NCBI GenBank assembly: GCA_020849105.1
Contig: JADLGW010000012.1
Location: forward strand, 62,001 to 126,000
Source: Phycisphaerales bacterium
GTDB lineage: Bacteria > Planctomycetota > Phycisphaerae > Phycisphaerales > UBA1924
DNA length: 64,000 bases
Reading direction: 5' to 3'
The notes beneath the pieces were generated by a model. The model was not told where the DNA came from. It made no database searches and saw only the letters and a list, made by a program, of their open reading frames with translations. Of this stretch, positions 24,274 to 34,441 are shown piece by piece. Every line of letters begins with the position of its first letter. Within the stretch, counting starts at the first letter, position 1. Both the position numbers and the translations under genes were made by a program.

Positions 24274-25497
24274 TTAGGCCTTCGCCCTTGCCCGGCTGAT
24301 CCTCTTTACCACGCCGCAGACGTCGGAGAGCGCCGCCACGGCCCGGCGGATGTCCTCCGCGCTGATGAACGGGCCGAGGCTGAAGCGCACCGCGCCGCCC
24401 TTGATCGTCCCGAACGTGCCGTGCGCCCGCGGCGCGCAGTGCACGCCGCCTCGCACCAGGATCCCGTGATCCCGCTCCAACGCCGCCGCGATTTCGGCCG
24501 AGGGCATCGAAGGATGGACGAACGAGAACACCCCGACCCGCCCCTGCGGCGTCGGAGGCCCGAGCATCCGCAGCGTCTTGTGCAGGCCCGAAGCGTCCAC
24601 GGCGTCCAGGAACAACCCCATCAGGTGCCGCTCGTGATCGGCGATCATCGCCATCCCGTGGTCCAGGATGTACCCTGCCGCCGCGCCCAGCCCCACGATC
24701 CCCATCGCGTTGAGCGACCCGGCCTCATACCTGTCCGGCAGCGTCGCCGGCTGAGTGTCCTTGTCGGAGCCGCTGCCCGTGCCGCCTTCCCGGCAGGTTG
24801 CCAGCATGCGCTCCACACCCGGCCGTATGTAGAGCCCGCCGGTCCCGAGCGGGCCCATCAGCCCCTTGTGCCCCGGGAAGGCGAGCAGGTCGATGTCCGC
24901 CTCCTGCACGTCCACGGGCACATGCCCCAGTGTCTGTGCCGCGTCCACCAGGAACGGCACGCCCTTGTCCGCGCACACACGCCCGATCGCCGCCACCGGC
25001 TGGATCGTTCCGCTCACGTTGCTGGCGTGGTTGACCGCGACCAGCGCCGTCCGATCCTCGATGGCCCGCCGGATGTCGTCGGGCTCCACCAGCCCCGTAT
25101 CAGGGTCCGCGGGGATGCACGTCCACCGCACCCCACGGGTCGAGAGCGCATTGAGCGGCCGCAGCACCGAGTTGTGGTCCATCGCCGTGGTGATGACGTG
25201 CACTTCGTCCCGGGGTCGCGCCGCCAGCCGTGCTCCCACAACCCCCTTGATTGCCAGGTTGAGCGCATCGGTCGTGTTGAGCGTGAAGACCACATGCTCC
25301 GCCGATTGCCCGTGGAACAGCCTGCACAGCCGCTCGCGGCACTCGCGGATCAGCCGCCCGCACTCCATCGCTTCGGCGTACGCCCCGCGCCCGTTGGTGG
25401 CGCCCAGGTCGGCCGCGTAGCGGGCCATCGCGTCGAACACCCCGGGCGGTTTGGGGAAACTCGTCGCTGCGTTATCGAAGTACAAACGGCTCGGCAT
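24274..25497 (-). CDS. Aminotransferase class V, cysteine desulfurase-like
   Basis: 407 residues. PLP fold with YFDNAATSFPKPPGV, GAYAEAMECGRLIRECRERL, the catalytic lysine in FPGHKGLMGPLGTGGLY and the persulfide-type cysteine in RGGVHCAPRAH; TLNTTDALNLAIKGV and MDHNSVLRPLNAL are cofactor contacts. This is the SufS/CsdA-like branch; it may make sulfur for Fe-S clusters or act as a selenocysteine lyase. No suf genes adjoin. Start uncertain between ATG 25497 and ATG 25509; a TACGAT -10 overlaps the latter and lies ten bases before the former. Confidence 0.85.
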   Translation of the reverse strand: MPSRLYFDNAATSFPKPPGVFDAMARYAADLGATNGRGAYAEAMECGRLIRECRERLCRLFHGQSAEHVVFTLNTTDALNLAIKGVVGARLAARPRDEVHVITTAMDHNSVLRPLNALSTRGVRWTCIPADPDTGLVEPDDIRRAIEDRTALVAVNHASNVSGTIQPVAAIGRVCADKGVPFLVDAAQTLGHVPVDVQEADIDLLAFPGHKGLMGPLGTGGLYIRPGVERMLATCREGGTGSGSDKDTQPATLPDRYEAGSLNAMGIVGLGAAAGYILDHGMAMIADHERHLMGLFLDAVDASGLHKTLRMLGPPTPQGRVGVFSFVHPSMPSAEIAAALERDHGILVRGGVHCAPRAHGTFGTIKGGAVRFSLGPFISAEDIRRAVAALSDVCGVVKRISRARAKA

Positions 25498-25564
25498 CGG
25501 AGAGGTCATCGTAGCCTGCGCGGGCGTGGTGCGTGCCGCGCTCCAGAGCGGCGGCGGACACAAT

Positions 25565-25584
25565 CACCGGTCTGGAGACCGGTG
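25565..25584. repeat. Perfect palindrome downstream of atpA
   Basis: CACCGGTCT and AGACCGGTG flank a GG core, a 9-bp perfect stem about 50 bases after the atpA stop. There is no U-run on the minus strand. It looks like a single copy of a dispersed REP-like palindrome, or a 3' stabiliser for the atpA message. Confidence 0.55.
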
Positions 25585-25635
25585 CCACCAGGACCTCCCT
25601 CGTTTCTCCGACAGGCGGCCACGGGGCCCGCCCGA

Positions 25636-27201
25636 CTACTTCTTCGCCGGCTCCGGTTTCCACTGGGCCTTGAAGGCGGTCAGGGCGTCAGTCAGTTTCT
25701 TCTCGGTGTCGGCGTCGAGGGCCTTCTTCTCGTTGAGGGCGTTCCAGGCCGGACGCCCGGCGGTCGTGAAGTAGTTGAGCATTGCCTTCTCGAACGCCGC
25801 AACCTGGTTCACCGGCACGTCGTCCAGGAACCCCTTGGACCCGGCGTAGATCGAGATGACCTGGTCGGTGACGTTGAACGGCACATACTGCGGCTGTTTG
25901 AGCAGTTCCACCATCCGCGCCCCGCGGTCCAGTTGCCGCTGCGTGGCCTTCTCCAGTTCGGTGCCGAGCTGCGCGAAGGCCTCCAGTTCGCGGTAGGCCG
26001 CCAGGTCCAGGCGGAGCGAGCCGGCGATCTTCTTCATCGCCTTCACCTGTGCGTTGCCGCCCACGCGGGAGACCGAGATGCCGACGTTGATCGCCGGGCG
26101 GACGCCGGAGAAGAACAGTTCCGGCTCCAGGTAGATCTGCCCGTCGGTGATGGAGATGACGTTGGTCGGGATGTACGCCGACACGTCGCCCTCCTGGGTC
26201 TCGATGACCGGCAGCGCGGTGAGGGACCCGCCGCCGTTCTCGTCGGAGAGTTTGGTCGCCCGCTCCAGGAGGCGGGAGTGGAGGTAGAACACGTCGCCGG
26301 GGTAGGCCTCACGCCCGGGCGGGCGGCGCAGCAGCAGGGACAACTGGCGGTACGCGACGGCCTGCTTCGACAGGTCGTCGTAGATGCACAGGGCGTGCCT
26401 GGGGGTCTTGCCGGCCTTTCCGTTCCACATGAAGTACTCGCCCATCGTGCACCCGGCGTACGGGGCGATGTACTGGAGGGGTGCCGGGTCCGACGCGCCG
26501 GCGGAGACGACGATGGTGTAGTCCATCGCCCCGGCCTTGCGGAGCGTCTCGACGACCGCGGCGACCGTGGACTCCTTCTGGCCCACGGCGACGTAGATGC
26601 AGACGACAGCGTCGGGCGTGCCCCAGTACTGCTTCTGGTTGATGATCGTGTCCAGGGCGACGGCGGTCTTGCCGGTCTTCCGGTCGCCGATGATCAGTTC
26701 GCGCTGCCCCTTGCCAATCGGGATCATGGCGTCGATGGCCTTGACGCCGGTCTGGAGCGGCTCCGTGACGGGCTGGCGCTCGGCGATGCCCGGGGCGATG
26801 ATGTCCACCTTGCGGTAGCCGTCGGGTTGCAGGGCCGGGCCGTCGTCAATCGGGCGGCCCAGCGGGTCCACCACGCGGCCCAGGAGCGTCTCACCGACGG
26901 GGACCTCCAGCAGGCGGCCCGTGGCCTTGACCAGGTCGCCCTCCTTGACCGACAGGTAATCGCCGTAGATGACGGCGCCGACCGTGTCCAGTTCAAGGTT
27001 GAAGACCTGGCCCATGACCGAGCCGGACTCGGCCTGGAACTCCAGGAGTTCACCCGCCATGGCGCTCGAGAGGCCGTAGATGCGGGCGATGCCGTCGCCG
27101 ACCTCGACGACGCGTCCGACCTCCGACACCTCGAGCTCCGCGGCGTACTGCTCGATTTCCTGCTTGATGACGCTGGCGATTTCGTCGGTCTTGATCTTCA
27201 C
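25636..27201 (-). CDS. atpA: ATP synthase F1 subunit alpha
   Basis: 521 residues. N-terminal beta-barrel ([28 protein letters not shown]), nucleotide domain with P-loop [47 protein letters not shown], and [11 protein letters not shown] with the conserved arginine used in rotary catalysis. All residues expected of a working alpha subunit are present, and the family match is certain. Genomic place is odd: no atpH upstream or atpG/atpD downstream; flanked instead by a GH31 gene and a cysteine desulfurase-like gene. GTG start with AAGGGAAG ribosome site. Confidence 0.96.
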   Translation of the reverse strand: MKIKTDEIASVIKQEIEQYAAELEVSEVGRVVEVGDGIARIYGLSSAMAGELLEFQAESGSVMGQVFNLELDTVGAVIYGDYLSVKEGDLVKATGRLLEVPVGETLLGRVVDPLGRPIDDGPALQPDGYRKVDIIAPGIAERQPVTEPLQTGVKAIDAMIPIGKGQRELIIGDRKTGKTAVALDTIINQKQYWGTPDAVVCIYVAVGQKESTVAAVVETLRKAGAMDYTIVVSAGASDPAPLQYIAPYAGCTMGEYFMWNGKAGKTPRHALCIYDDLSKQAVAYRQLSLLLRRPPGREAYPGDVFYLHSRLLERATKLSDENGGGSLTALPVIETQEGDVSAYIPTNVISITDGQIYLEPELFFSGVRPAINVGISVSRVGGNAQVKAMKKIAGSLRLDLAAYRELEAFAQLGTELEKATQRQLDRGARMVELLKQPQYVPFNVTDQVISIYAGSKGFLDDVPVNQVAAFEKAMLNYFTTAGRPAWNALNEKKALDADTEKKLTDALTAFKAQWKPEPAKK

Positions 27202-27351
27202 GGGGCTTCCCTTGGGGGCGGGCGGATGGACAGATACCCCGGAGGCCGGCCAAGCGCCGGAATCGAGGGGGCGGAAGCGTAGGACGCGAGGGCCGGAAAG
27301 GGGAATCGGAGAAGGAGAAGTGAGTCTTCCTTCCGTCGGGACGGGGCTGGA

Positions 27352-29367
27352 TTAAACGATGACCACGCCGACGTGCCCCCTCGGCGGGGTGTAGTCGCCG
27401 GTATGGATGGCGGAAATGGCCGGGCGCCCGTCCGGGCCCGGAGACGCGGTGAAGGTGGTCAGGCGATGAGCGGGGGCGTCGGGCGGCCCGTCGCCGGGGT
27501 CCTCATAGAGGGTGCCGGCGGCGTTGCCCCGGGCGTCCGGACAGACCATGAGCGTGAGGGGACCATCTGGTGATTCACCGACATGCCGGCGAATGGGGCC
27601 GAGCGGAATGATGGCACCGGCGCGGATGCACAGGTCGGGCAGGTCCGGGTGGGCGGTCGTGGTTGTGGAATCGCCGACGATCTCAACGGGTTTCCACAGG
27701 CCCGGGGGATACGGCGCACGGCATGACCCCTCCTCCGCGACGCGGGCGCGCACGAGCAGGTTCTGCCCCAGCAGGAAGGAGTCATCGGCGCTGCGCAGCA
27801 CCGGGTCGGCGGGGTCCGCGAAGAAGAGCGGGCGGGCGATGGGCATTCCCGTCGTGCTCGCTTCGTGGAAAAGCGTGTACAGGTACGGCAGCAGGCGGTA
27901 GCGGCGCTCCAGCGCCAGGCGGCAGGCACGCTCGCAGTCCGGGCCGAACGACCACGGCTCGTGCGGGGCGCTGTCCTTGATCGAGTGGCCGCGGGCAAAG
28001 GGCAGGAGCGAGCCGATGCCCATCCAGCGGGCAAAGAGGGCCGGCGTGGCATCGCCCGCGAACCCGCCGATGTCCGGGCCGCTGAAGGGCTGGCCGGACA
28101 GGCCCAGGTTGAGCACCATCGGGATCGACCAGGCCAGGTGCTCCCAGGTTGATCGGTTGTCTCCGGTCCACGTCGCGGCGTACCGCTGCCCGCCGAGGAA
28201 GTTGGCACGGGTGAGGACGAACGGGCGTCTGCGCGGGCGTGCAGCCGCGATGCCGTCGCGCGTGGCCCGGGCCATGAGCATCCCGTAGACGTTGTGGTAT
28301 TTGGAGTGCGGCCCCGGGCCGCCGAGTTCGGGGTCGGCGCGGTGGTGCAGCGTCTCCGGTACCTGTTTCTGATGGTTGTCCTCGACCGAGGGCTCGTTCA
28401 TGTCGTTCCAGACACCGTCGATGCCGGCCTCAAGGAACTCCGTGTAGAGACCGGCCCACCAGCGACGGGTCTCGGCACGGGTGAAGTCCGGGAAGGCGCA
28501 GGAGCCGGGCCAGACGCGACCGTGGTACTCGCGACCGGCCTCGTCGAGCACGAAATGCCCGCCGTCACGCCCCGCGGCGTACACCCGATACTCCGGGTCC
28601 TCCTTCAGGCCGGGGTCGATCATCCACACGCCGCGGAAGTTCCGGCGATGCAGGTAGTCCGACAGGCCGCGGGGATCGGGGAAGTGCTGGGGGCTGAAGG
28701 TGAAACACCGGTAGCCGTCCATGTAGTCAATGTCCATCCAGATGACGTCGCACGGGATGTGGCGGGCGCGAAACTGGTCGGCGACCACCTTCACCCGTTC
28801 CTCGGTCTCGTACGACCAGCGGCATTGCTGGTAGCCCAGGGCCCAGAGCGGCGGGAGCGGCATGCGCCCCGTCAGGTCCGCGAGCGCGGTGACGACCGCC
28901 GCGGGGTGGTCACGCTCGACGATGCAGACGGTGAAGGATGGGTCGCCAGGGTTCGCGGCGATCTCGATCGTTTCGTCGAGCGCGATCGTGAGGCGGCGGG
29001 CGGTGTCCGCGAGGATGCCCACGGCGCGGCCGCCGGGGAGCACCGCGAGCACCCACGGGTGGGACTGGTAGAGCGAGACGTCGGTGTCGCCATAGCACCA
29101 GCGGTCAGAGTTCCAGGTGACGATCCGGCGCGAGTTGCGGAGCAGCGGACCGGGCACCTCGCCCGTGCCATACAGCGACGTGCCGGGCGGCAGCGCGACG
29201 CGGGCGACGTGGCGTCCGTCTTCGTGGCTGAACGCCGGGATCGTCCGGAATGATGCGGGGAGCGGGCCGAGCGAGGGCCAGTGACGCTCCAGCGCCAGGG
29301 AGGGTTCCGGCTGCGGGTTGAATCGGGCAATGCCGGGGGCGATGAACTCGGGTTGCGGGGACGGCAT
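27352..29367 (-). CDS. Glycoside hydrolase family 31 alpha-glucosidase
   Basis: 671 residues, no signal peptide, so cytoplasmic. N-terminal beta-sandwich, then the (beta/alpha)8 domain: PPLWALGYQQCRWSY, IPCDVIWMDIDYMDGY, the nucleophile Asp322 in GVWNDMNEPS, the acid/base Asp403 in TWTGDNRSTWEH, and GPDIGGFAGDA. Then the C-terminal region (LPYLYTLFHEASTTG, IRAGAIIPLG). It should release alpha-linked glucose (or similar) from oligosaccharides, with glycogen or trehalose-derived sugars as likely substrates. ATG 29367 has TACCGT nine bases upstream (29377-29382). A catalytically broken secreted relative of equal length is encoded at 52141. Confidence 0.95.
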   Translation of the reverse strand: MPSPQPEFIAPGIARFNPQPEPSLALERHWPSLGPLPASFRTIPAFSHEDGRHVARVALPPGTSLYGTGEVPGPLLRNSRRIVTWNSDRWCYGDTDVSLYQSHPWVLAVLPGGRAVGILADTARRLTIALDETIEIAANPGDPSFTVCIVERDHPAAVVTALADLTGRMPLPPLWALGYQQCRWSYETEERVKVVADQFRARHIPCDVIWMDIDYMDGYRCFTFSPQHFPDPRGLSDYLHRRNFRGVWMIDPGLKEDPEYRVYAAGRDGGHFVLDEAGREYHGRVWPGSCAFPDFTRAETRRWWAGLYTEFLEAGIDGVWNDMNEPSVEDNHQKQVPETLHHRADPELGGPGPHSKYHNVYGMLMARATRDGIAAARPRRRPFVLTRANFLGGQRYAATWTGDNRSTWEHLAWSIPMVLNLGLSGQPFSGPDIGGFAGDATPALFARWMGIGSLLPFARGHSIKDSAPHEPWSFGPDCERACRLALERRYRLLPYLYTLFHEASTTGMPIARPLFFADPADPVLRSADDSFLLGQNLLVRARVAEEGSCRAPYPPGLWKPVEIVGDSTTTTAHPDLPDLCIRAGAIIPLGPIRRHVGESPDGPLTLMVCPDARGNAAGTLYEDPGDGPPDAPAHRLTTFTASPGPDGRPAISAIHTGDYTPPRGHVGVVIV

Positions 29368-29394
29368 GGGGAGCCAACGGTAGGGTGTGCCGAT

Positions 29395-29418
29395 CCTCCC
29401 CCGCCGGGGCGGGGGAGG
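29395..29418. repeat. Perfect GC-only inverted repeat
   Basis: CCTCCCCCGC and GCGGGGGAGG, loop CGGG, form a 10-bp perfect stem between the YyaL gene stop and the GH31 promoter. Without a U-tract it may be a weak terminator or a REP-type element. Confidence 0.55.
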
Positions 29419-29438
29419 TGCAGAGACCACCCCTTCGG

Positions 29439-31742
29439 TCACGCCGGGTCGAGCGCGACGTCGAGTTCCACAGTTGCGGGCTCCAGGCACTCGGTATCGG
29501 TGCACGCCTGGAACGTCACGGTGAGCACCGGATGCCCGGACCACGGGCCGCTGCGCTCGACCACGACGTCGAACTCAGTTTCACCACGATGGACCCGCAT
29601 GGAACCGTCCGCGCCGTAGGGCTGCCCGTCCGGATAGTCCGCGTACACGGCAAGCCCCGCCCCGCGGGAACAATCCGCGCGGAGGCCGATGAGCGGGGAC
29701 TCGCGTCCGGGCTGCGGGTCCGCGGCGTTGATGTGGTACCCCGGCGCGATGACCAGCCTGAGTGAGAGTGTTGCCGGTGTCCCCTCGCGGATCGAGAGCC
29801 GATCCTGTGAGGCGAACACCTGGACCGGCGTGAACTCCGCCGGCCTCGCCGGCGGGTCCGCCGCCGCGCCGGGAATGAGCCGCGGCATGAGCGCGGGGTC
29901 GGAGACGAGTATGCGGAGCAGCGCCCGCGTCGAGTTGGACGTGGAAACCGGCGACGCGGCGATCGCGCCGCTGATCGAGGCGATGGCTGCTGCCGCGGCG
30001 TCCAACCATCGGTGCTCGCCCGTCACCTCGCGGAGCGTGACCAGGGCGTTCGCCATGATCGAGGTCCCGCACGGGATGGCGCCGTCGTAGGTGGAGCGGG
30101 GGCGCACGAAGAGATCGCTCGCCCCGGCCTGGGAATCGAGGTACCCGCCGGACCCGTCGCCGAACCGGGCCGCGGCCTCGAGCGCCAGCGTGCGGGCCGC
30201 ATCGAGATAGCGCCCGCCGCCGTCGCGTCCCGCACGGTGCAGGTCGGCGAGCGCGGCGACGAAAGCGGCGTAGTCCTCGAGCACGGCGGGCAGCGTGGAG
30301 CCCATGGAACGGGGCAACCCGCCGTCGGGCGTGCGCGGCGAATCGAGCACGGCCGCGGCGGCGCGCTCCGCGGCATCCAGGTAGCGCGGCTCCGCCAGCA
30401 GTTTCCCCGCAACACCCAACGCCGAGATCATCAGTCCGTTCCATCCGACCAGCACCTTGGTGTCGATCCGCGGCTGCGTGCGGCCTGACCGCACGCCATA
30501 CAGGGTCGTGTTCACGCGATCGAGGCGCGCGTGAAACCCGGCGGGCGCAACTCCCATCGCGGCAGCGATGCGGTCCGGACGGTCGGCCAGCCGCGGGACG
30601 CTCGCGGGCGGCGCATCCGGGTGGTGGGGATCGTGGAAGTTGGGTCCGGCATCGAGCCCGTAGACCCGCACCGCGAAATCGGCGTCGTCGCCCGGCAGGG
30701 CCGCACGGAACTCGGCCTCCGTCCACAGGTAGTTGAGCCCCTCGCGCCCGGCGACCTCCGCGTCCTGTGCGGAGAAGAACCCACCGGAGGGCAGCGTCAT
30801 CTCGCGGAGCACATAGTCGAGCGTCCGCCGCGTCACCCGCACGAAGTGGGCGTCCGCAAAGCACTCCGACGCCCGCGCGTACACGCCGGCAAGCAGGGCG
30901 TTGTCGTAGAGCATCTTCTCGAAGTGCGGGACCGTCCATTCGGCATCCACGCTGTAGCGGTGGAAGCCGCCGCCCACCTGGTCGAACATCCCGCCGATCG
31001 CCATTCGGTCCAGGGTGTGGCGCAGCGCCGCCTCCACCGCGGCGCGCGACTGATCGTCCCCCGCGAAGGGCAGGAAGGCCAGGAGCAGGTCGAGGTACAC
31101 CGGCTGCGGGAACTTCGGCGCATCACCGAAGCCGCCGCGCAGATGGTCGTAGGTGGTCAGCAGTGCCGATACCGCGCCGGCAACCTGCGGCACCCCGATC
31201 GGGGCGGGCGATCCCCGCTGTCCCAGGTGCTCGCGCACGGCATCGGCGATCTCTCCCGCCTGCCCGAGCACCTCCGCCCGCCGGTCGCGCCACGCTGCGC
31301 TCACGCTCGCGACGATCTGCGGGAAGGACGGCAGGCCCCGCGCCGGAACGGGCGGGAAATACGTCCCGGCCCAGAACGGCCGCAACTCATTCGGTTCCAG
31401 GAACACGCTCATCGGCCAGCCGCCGCGACCGGTGGTCATCTGCACCGCGGCCATGTACACCTCATCGATGTCCGGGTGCTCCTCACGATCGAGTTTGATG
31501 CAGACGAAGCGCTCGTTCAGGAGCGCCGCGATGGCGCTGTTCTCGAAACTCTCGCGCTCCATCACATGGCACCAGTAGCAGGTCGAGTAGCCGATGCTCA
31601 GGAAAATGGGGACGTTGCGGCGACGGGCCTCCGCGAAGGCCTCCGTGCCCCAGGGCCACCAGTCCACCGGGTTATGGGCGTGCTGCAACAGGTAGGGGCT
31701 CGACTCGCGTGCCAGGCGGTTTGTGGGCCGTTCGCTGCTCAC
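29439..31742 (-). CDS. YyaL/DUF255 thioredoxin protein fused to a DsbD-alpha-like domain
   Basis: 767 residues. Residues 1-170 are the thioredoxin-fold DUF255 domain: [19 protein letters not shown], then the redox pair in [16 protein letters not shown]. Residues about 180-620 form an alpha/alpha-barrel of the six-hairpin glycosidase type ([27 protein letters not shown]). The C-terminal ~130 residues resemble the periplasmic alpha domain of Dsb[31 protein letters not shown] and [14 protein letters not shown] with its two cysteines. No signal peptide is visible, so compartment is puzzling. GTG start overlaps the previous stop (GTGA). YyaL function is poorly defined; the fusion suggests thiol-redox work. 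Confidence 0.85.
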   Translation of the reverse strand: MSSERPTNRLARESSPYLLQHAHNPVDWWPWGTEAFAEARRRNVPIFLSIGYSTCYWCHVMERESFENSAIAALLNERFVCIKLDREEHPDIDEVYMAAVQMTTGRGGWPMSVFLEPNELRPFWAGTYFPPVPARGLPSFPQIVASVSAAWRDRRAEVLGQAGEIADAVREHLGQRGSPAPIGVPQVAGAVSALLTTYDHLRGGFGDAPKFPQPVYLDLLLAFLPFAGDDQSRAAVEAALRHTLDRMAIGGMFDQVGGGFHRYSVDAEWTVPHFEKMLYDNALLAGVYARASECFADAHFVRVTRRTLDYVLREMTLPSGGFFSAQDAEVAGREGLNYLWTEAEFRAALPGDDADFAVRVYGLDAGPNFHDPHHPDAPPASVPRLADRPDRIAAAMGVAPAGFHARLDRVNTTLYGVRSGRTQPRIDTKVLVGWNGLMISALGVAGKLLAEPRYLDAAERAAAAVLDSPRTPDGGLPRSMGSTLPAVLEDYAAFVAALADLHRAGRDGGGRYLDAARTLALEAAARFGDGSGGYLDSQAGASDLFVRPRSTYDGAIPCGTSIMANALVTLREVTGEHRWLDAAAAAIASISGAIAASPVSTSNSTRALLRILVSDPALMPRLIPGAAADPPARPAEFTPVQVFASQDRLSIREGTPATLSLRLVIAPGYHINAADPQPGRESPLIGLRADCSRGAGLAVYADYPDGQPYGADGSMRVHRGETEFDVVVERSGPWSGHPVLTVTFQACTDTECLEPATVELDVALDPA

Positions 31743-32683
31743 GACGCCGAGCCCAGCGTGCGCACGACCATGGTGACGACCTGCCGACCCGCGAGCGGGT
31801 CGCGTTCCGCCAGCGCCGCACCCGCAGCGGTGCGCCCGCCCCGCAGCCCCGTGGCCGAGCGGTAGGCGGCAGCGCTTGACTCGAGCACCGCGTCCACGGG
31901 CAGGCGGCGCCAGGCGATCATGACCGTGCCCGCCATGGTGCGACCCTCGTCCCCGTCCGGTTCGGTCAGTTCCTCGCGGGCAGCCTCGAATGCGCGGGCG
32001 TACTCGCGGGCCGCGGCACGCACGCGGGAGACATCCTCCATGTGCCCATCGAGCACGGCGCGAAGTTGCATGAGCGGCGGAACAAGGGCCTCTCGTGCCT
32101 CCAGCAGGCGATCCCCGCTTGCCCGCAGAAGAACCGGCAGCCCGATGGAAACCAGCGGACGGCCAAGCCGCTCCTCGGCCCGTTGGGCGATGCTCACGGC
32201 GGACGCCCGGGCGACACAGGCCCCGTGCCGAACCGCGAAGCGGTCCAGCGCCGCGGAGATCGGCACGCTGAAGGCGGGGTCCGGACCGCCCTTGAGCAGG
32301 TCCGCGGCCACGGCGTGCAGTTGGCCGGCGGGCTCGTCGCAGGAATCCGGCCGCATGAGCGGGCGCAGTTCCGCGTAACGGTCGTCCGCGGCGATGCGGC
32401 GGCAGGCATCGGTGACGTCCGTGCCGGGATCGTCCCCGTCTATGGAGCCGCACAGCACCCCCTCACGCCACAGCGGCACGAGCCATTCCCAGGACCGCAG
32501 CAGCCGCAGGTACCCGGGAGCGACCCGGGCAGACAGTTCCGCGAGGGCGCGGCGGTCGGGTCCGGCCCCTTCATCCCTACCGGGCTCCGGAAGCAGCGTG
32601 ACAATCCGGTCCGCCAGGAGCAGCGCGGCCATGGCCGGCGGCTCGCGGGTGGTCAGGTGGTACGGGCTGACAACAACCAGCAT
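31739..32683 (-). CDS. Hypothetical protein coupled to the YyaL fusion
   Basis: 314 residues, no family recognised. Starts [31 protein letters not shown]; mostly alpha-helical, hydrophilic, with an Arg/Glu-rich stretch [26 protein letters not shown]. No signal or membrane helix. It ends in a TGA that overlaps the GTG of the YyaL-DsbD gene, so the two are translationally coupled and probably act together. The ATG at 32683 is preceded by TAAACT five bases upstream (32689-32694), the leaderless layout. Coding status is well supported by position and coupling. Confidence 0.7.
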   Translation of the reverse strand: MLVVVSPYHLTTREPPAMAALLLADRIVTLLPEPGRDEGAGPDRRALAELSARVAPGYLRLLRSWEWLVPLWREGVLCGSIDGDDPGTDVTDACRRIAADDRYAELRPLMRPDSCDEPAGQLHAVAADLLKGGPDPAFSVPISAALDRFAVRHGACVARASAVSIAQRAEERLGRPLVSIGLPVLLRASGDRLLEAREALVPPLMQLRAVLDGHMEDVSRVRAAAREYARAFEAAREELTEPDGDEGRTMAGTVMIAWRRLPVDAVLESSAAAYRSATGLRGGRTAAGAALAERDPLAGRQVVTMVVRTLGSAS

Positions 32684-32731
32684 CGAGGAGTTTAGAGGGC
32701 GAAAGGGGTCTCGGGGGCACGGCCCCGGTTC

Positions 32732-33358
32732 TCAATGCCAGAACTTCACCGCGACCACGACGCCGACGATCAGGACGCCGAGCGCGACGGTGAGGAGGTT
32801 GAAATACCGGTCGATGAAGACCCGGATGGGCGGGCCGAAGGCCCACACCAGCGCCCCGATCCCGAAGAACAGCGCCGCCCGGCCGATCGCCGAGGCGATG
32901 ATGAACGGGAGCAGTGGTGCCTGGAGGGCGCCCGCGGCGATCGTGAAGAGTTTGAAAGGGTGGACGGCCAGCACGCCCGCGGTCAGCAGCCAGACGTTGC
33001 GCATGTAGGGGTCGATGGTGTGCAGGCGCGGTTCCGTGAAGAGCCAGACGGCCAGCCCGTGGAACAGGCCCCCCAGGGCGTAGCCGATCAGCCCCCCCAG
33101 GATCGAGCCCGCCGTGCTGATCCCCGCGTACCACCACGCCTGCTCGCGGCGCTCGATGGTCAGCGGCACCTGAAGCACGAACGGCGGCACGGGGAAGAAG
33201 ATCGCCTCCGTCACGCTGAACATGAAGAGCGCGGGCGTCGCGTACGGGCTGTGAGCAAACGACAGCATCCAGTTGTACAGCCGCCGGTGCAGGTGCCAGC
33301 GCGGGACGGGCGCTGCGGTCTGCGGGGGCGCGGCGGGATCAAGGATCGGTGCGCTCAT
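32732..33358 (-). CDS. YqaA/DedA-like membrane protein
   Basis: 208 residues. Membrane protein with the VTT/DedA-like signature segments YATPALFMFSVTEAIFFPVPPFVLQVPL, AGSILGGLIGYALGG and LFFGIGALVWAFG, and about five hydrophobic helices; closest in style to YqaA. DedA-superfamily members move or flip polyprenyl phosphates and phospholipids. Start codon overlaps the lgt stop (ATGA), so it is coupled to lgt, consistent with a membrane-lipid job. Confidence 0.8.
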   Translation of the reverse strand: MSAPILDPAAPPQTAAPVPRWHLHRRLYNWMLSFAHSPYATPALFMFSVTEAIFFPVPPFVLQVPLTIERREQAWWYAGISTAGSILGGLIGYALGGLFHGLAVWLFTEPRLHTIDPYMRNVWLLTAGVLAVHPFKLFTIAAGALQAPLLPFIIASAIGRAALFFGIGALVWAFGPPIRVFIDRYFNLLTVALGVLIVGVVVAVKFWH

Positions 33359-34407
33359 GCGGGCGTGGAGGGTAGGTTCCAGCCGCCGACCTTCGCGCCG
33401 CCGCGGCGCTTGATGATGGTCAGCGCCACGAGGCCCGCGGCCACCATGAGGACGCTCAGCCACTGCCCGCGGGAGAGGCCGTACGGCCGCCCCAGGTTCG
33501 AGTCCGGCAGCCTCCAGAGTTCCGTCACCACGCGCAGGACGCCGTAACTGATCAGGAACCAGCACCCGACGACCCCGGGCAGGCGCGGGCGACGCGCGAT
33601 GAACCAGACGATGGCCCCGACCACCAGCCCCTCTGCCGCCGCCTGGTAGAGTTGCGACGGGTGCCGGGCAGATACGAGCGGCTCCAGTTGAGCCCGGATC
33701 GCGGCGTCGCCGTGCTGGAGCCGCTCGATCACCCGTCGCATCGCGTCCTCGAAGGAGTCGCCCGCGCGCTGGAACGGCGCGACCAGCGCCGAGAGTTGCG
33801 ACTGCTGCTGCGGCGTCAGGGGCGGCTCCATGCCCTCCAGATACTCCTGCGGAAACCTGACCGCCCACCACGGCGCGGGCTGACCCGGCAGGGCGACGAT
33901 CTTCCCCAGCAGTTCCCCGTTCACGAAGTTCGCCAGCCGCCCGAAGAACAGCCCGGCCGGCCCGATCATGGTCAGGACGTCCAGCACATGGAGCATGGGG
34001 ACCCGCCCGGACCGCGAACCGTCCGGAGCCGTCCGGCCACGGGCGATGCACCACGCGGCGATGATGATGCCGATCATCCCGCCGTGGCTGGACATGCCGC
34101 CCTCGTTGACCGCGAGCAGGCCCCACCACGGCGCCGAGTGGGAGAACGTCCAGAACAGCGCCGGCTTGTAGAACAGCGCGTACCCGAGGCGCCCGCCCGC
34201 GACCACGCCCACCACCGCGTACAGGATGACGTCGCCCACCCGATCGGGCGGGATCAGCGTTGCCCCGCGTCGCGAGAGCCAGCGCAGCAGCAGCCAACCA
34301 ACCAGGAACCCCAGCGCGTACGAGATGCCGTACCAGCGGATCCCGAGACCGCCACCGAAGGGGACGGCAAAGGGGCTCAGGTCGTGCAGCCATGAGGCCA
34401 GGGTCAT
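33355..34407 (-). CDS. lgt: Prolipoprotein diacylglyceryl transferase
   Basis: 350 residues, longer than the usual ~260-300. Core motifs: RWYGISYALGFLVGWLLL, GGRLGYALFY, GGMSSHGGMIG (the catalytic histidine region), the Lgt signature GRLANFVNGELLG, and RHPSQLYQA. The extra length is an insertion of ~55 residues between FPQEYLEG and RHPSQLY, on the periplasmic side. Lgt attaches diacylglycerol to lipobox cysteines; at least four lipoproteins are encoded in this window. ATG 34407 follows TACTTT by six bases, so leaderless. Confidence 0.95.
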   Translation of the reverse strand: MTLASWLHDLSPFAVPFGGGLGIRWYGISYALGFLVGWLLLRWLSRRGATLIPPDRVGDVILYAVVGVVAGGRLGYALFYKPALFWTFSHSAPWWGLLAVNEGGMSSHGGMIGIIIAAWCIARGRTAPDGSRSGRVPMLHVLDVLTMIGPAGLFFGRLANFVNGELLGKIVALPGQPAPWWAVRFPQEYLEGMEPPLTPQQQSQLSALVAPFQRAGDSFEDAMRRVIERLQHGDAAIRAQLEPLVSARHPSQLYQAAAEGLVVGAIVWFIARRPRLPGVVGCWFLISYGVLRVVTELWRLPDSNLGRPYGLSRGQWLSVLMVAAGLVALTIIKRRGGAKVGGWNLPSTPA

Positions 34408-34441
34408 GGTGAGAAAGTAACAGAGCGGCGCGGGTGGCGTG

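Noticed and set aside
24139-27282. Plus-strand frame of over 1000 codons opposite the cysteine desulfurase-like gene and atpA
   Set aside because: Antisense of two well-conserved genes; no domains; no start signals.
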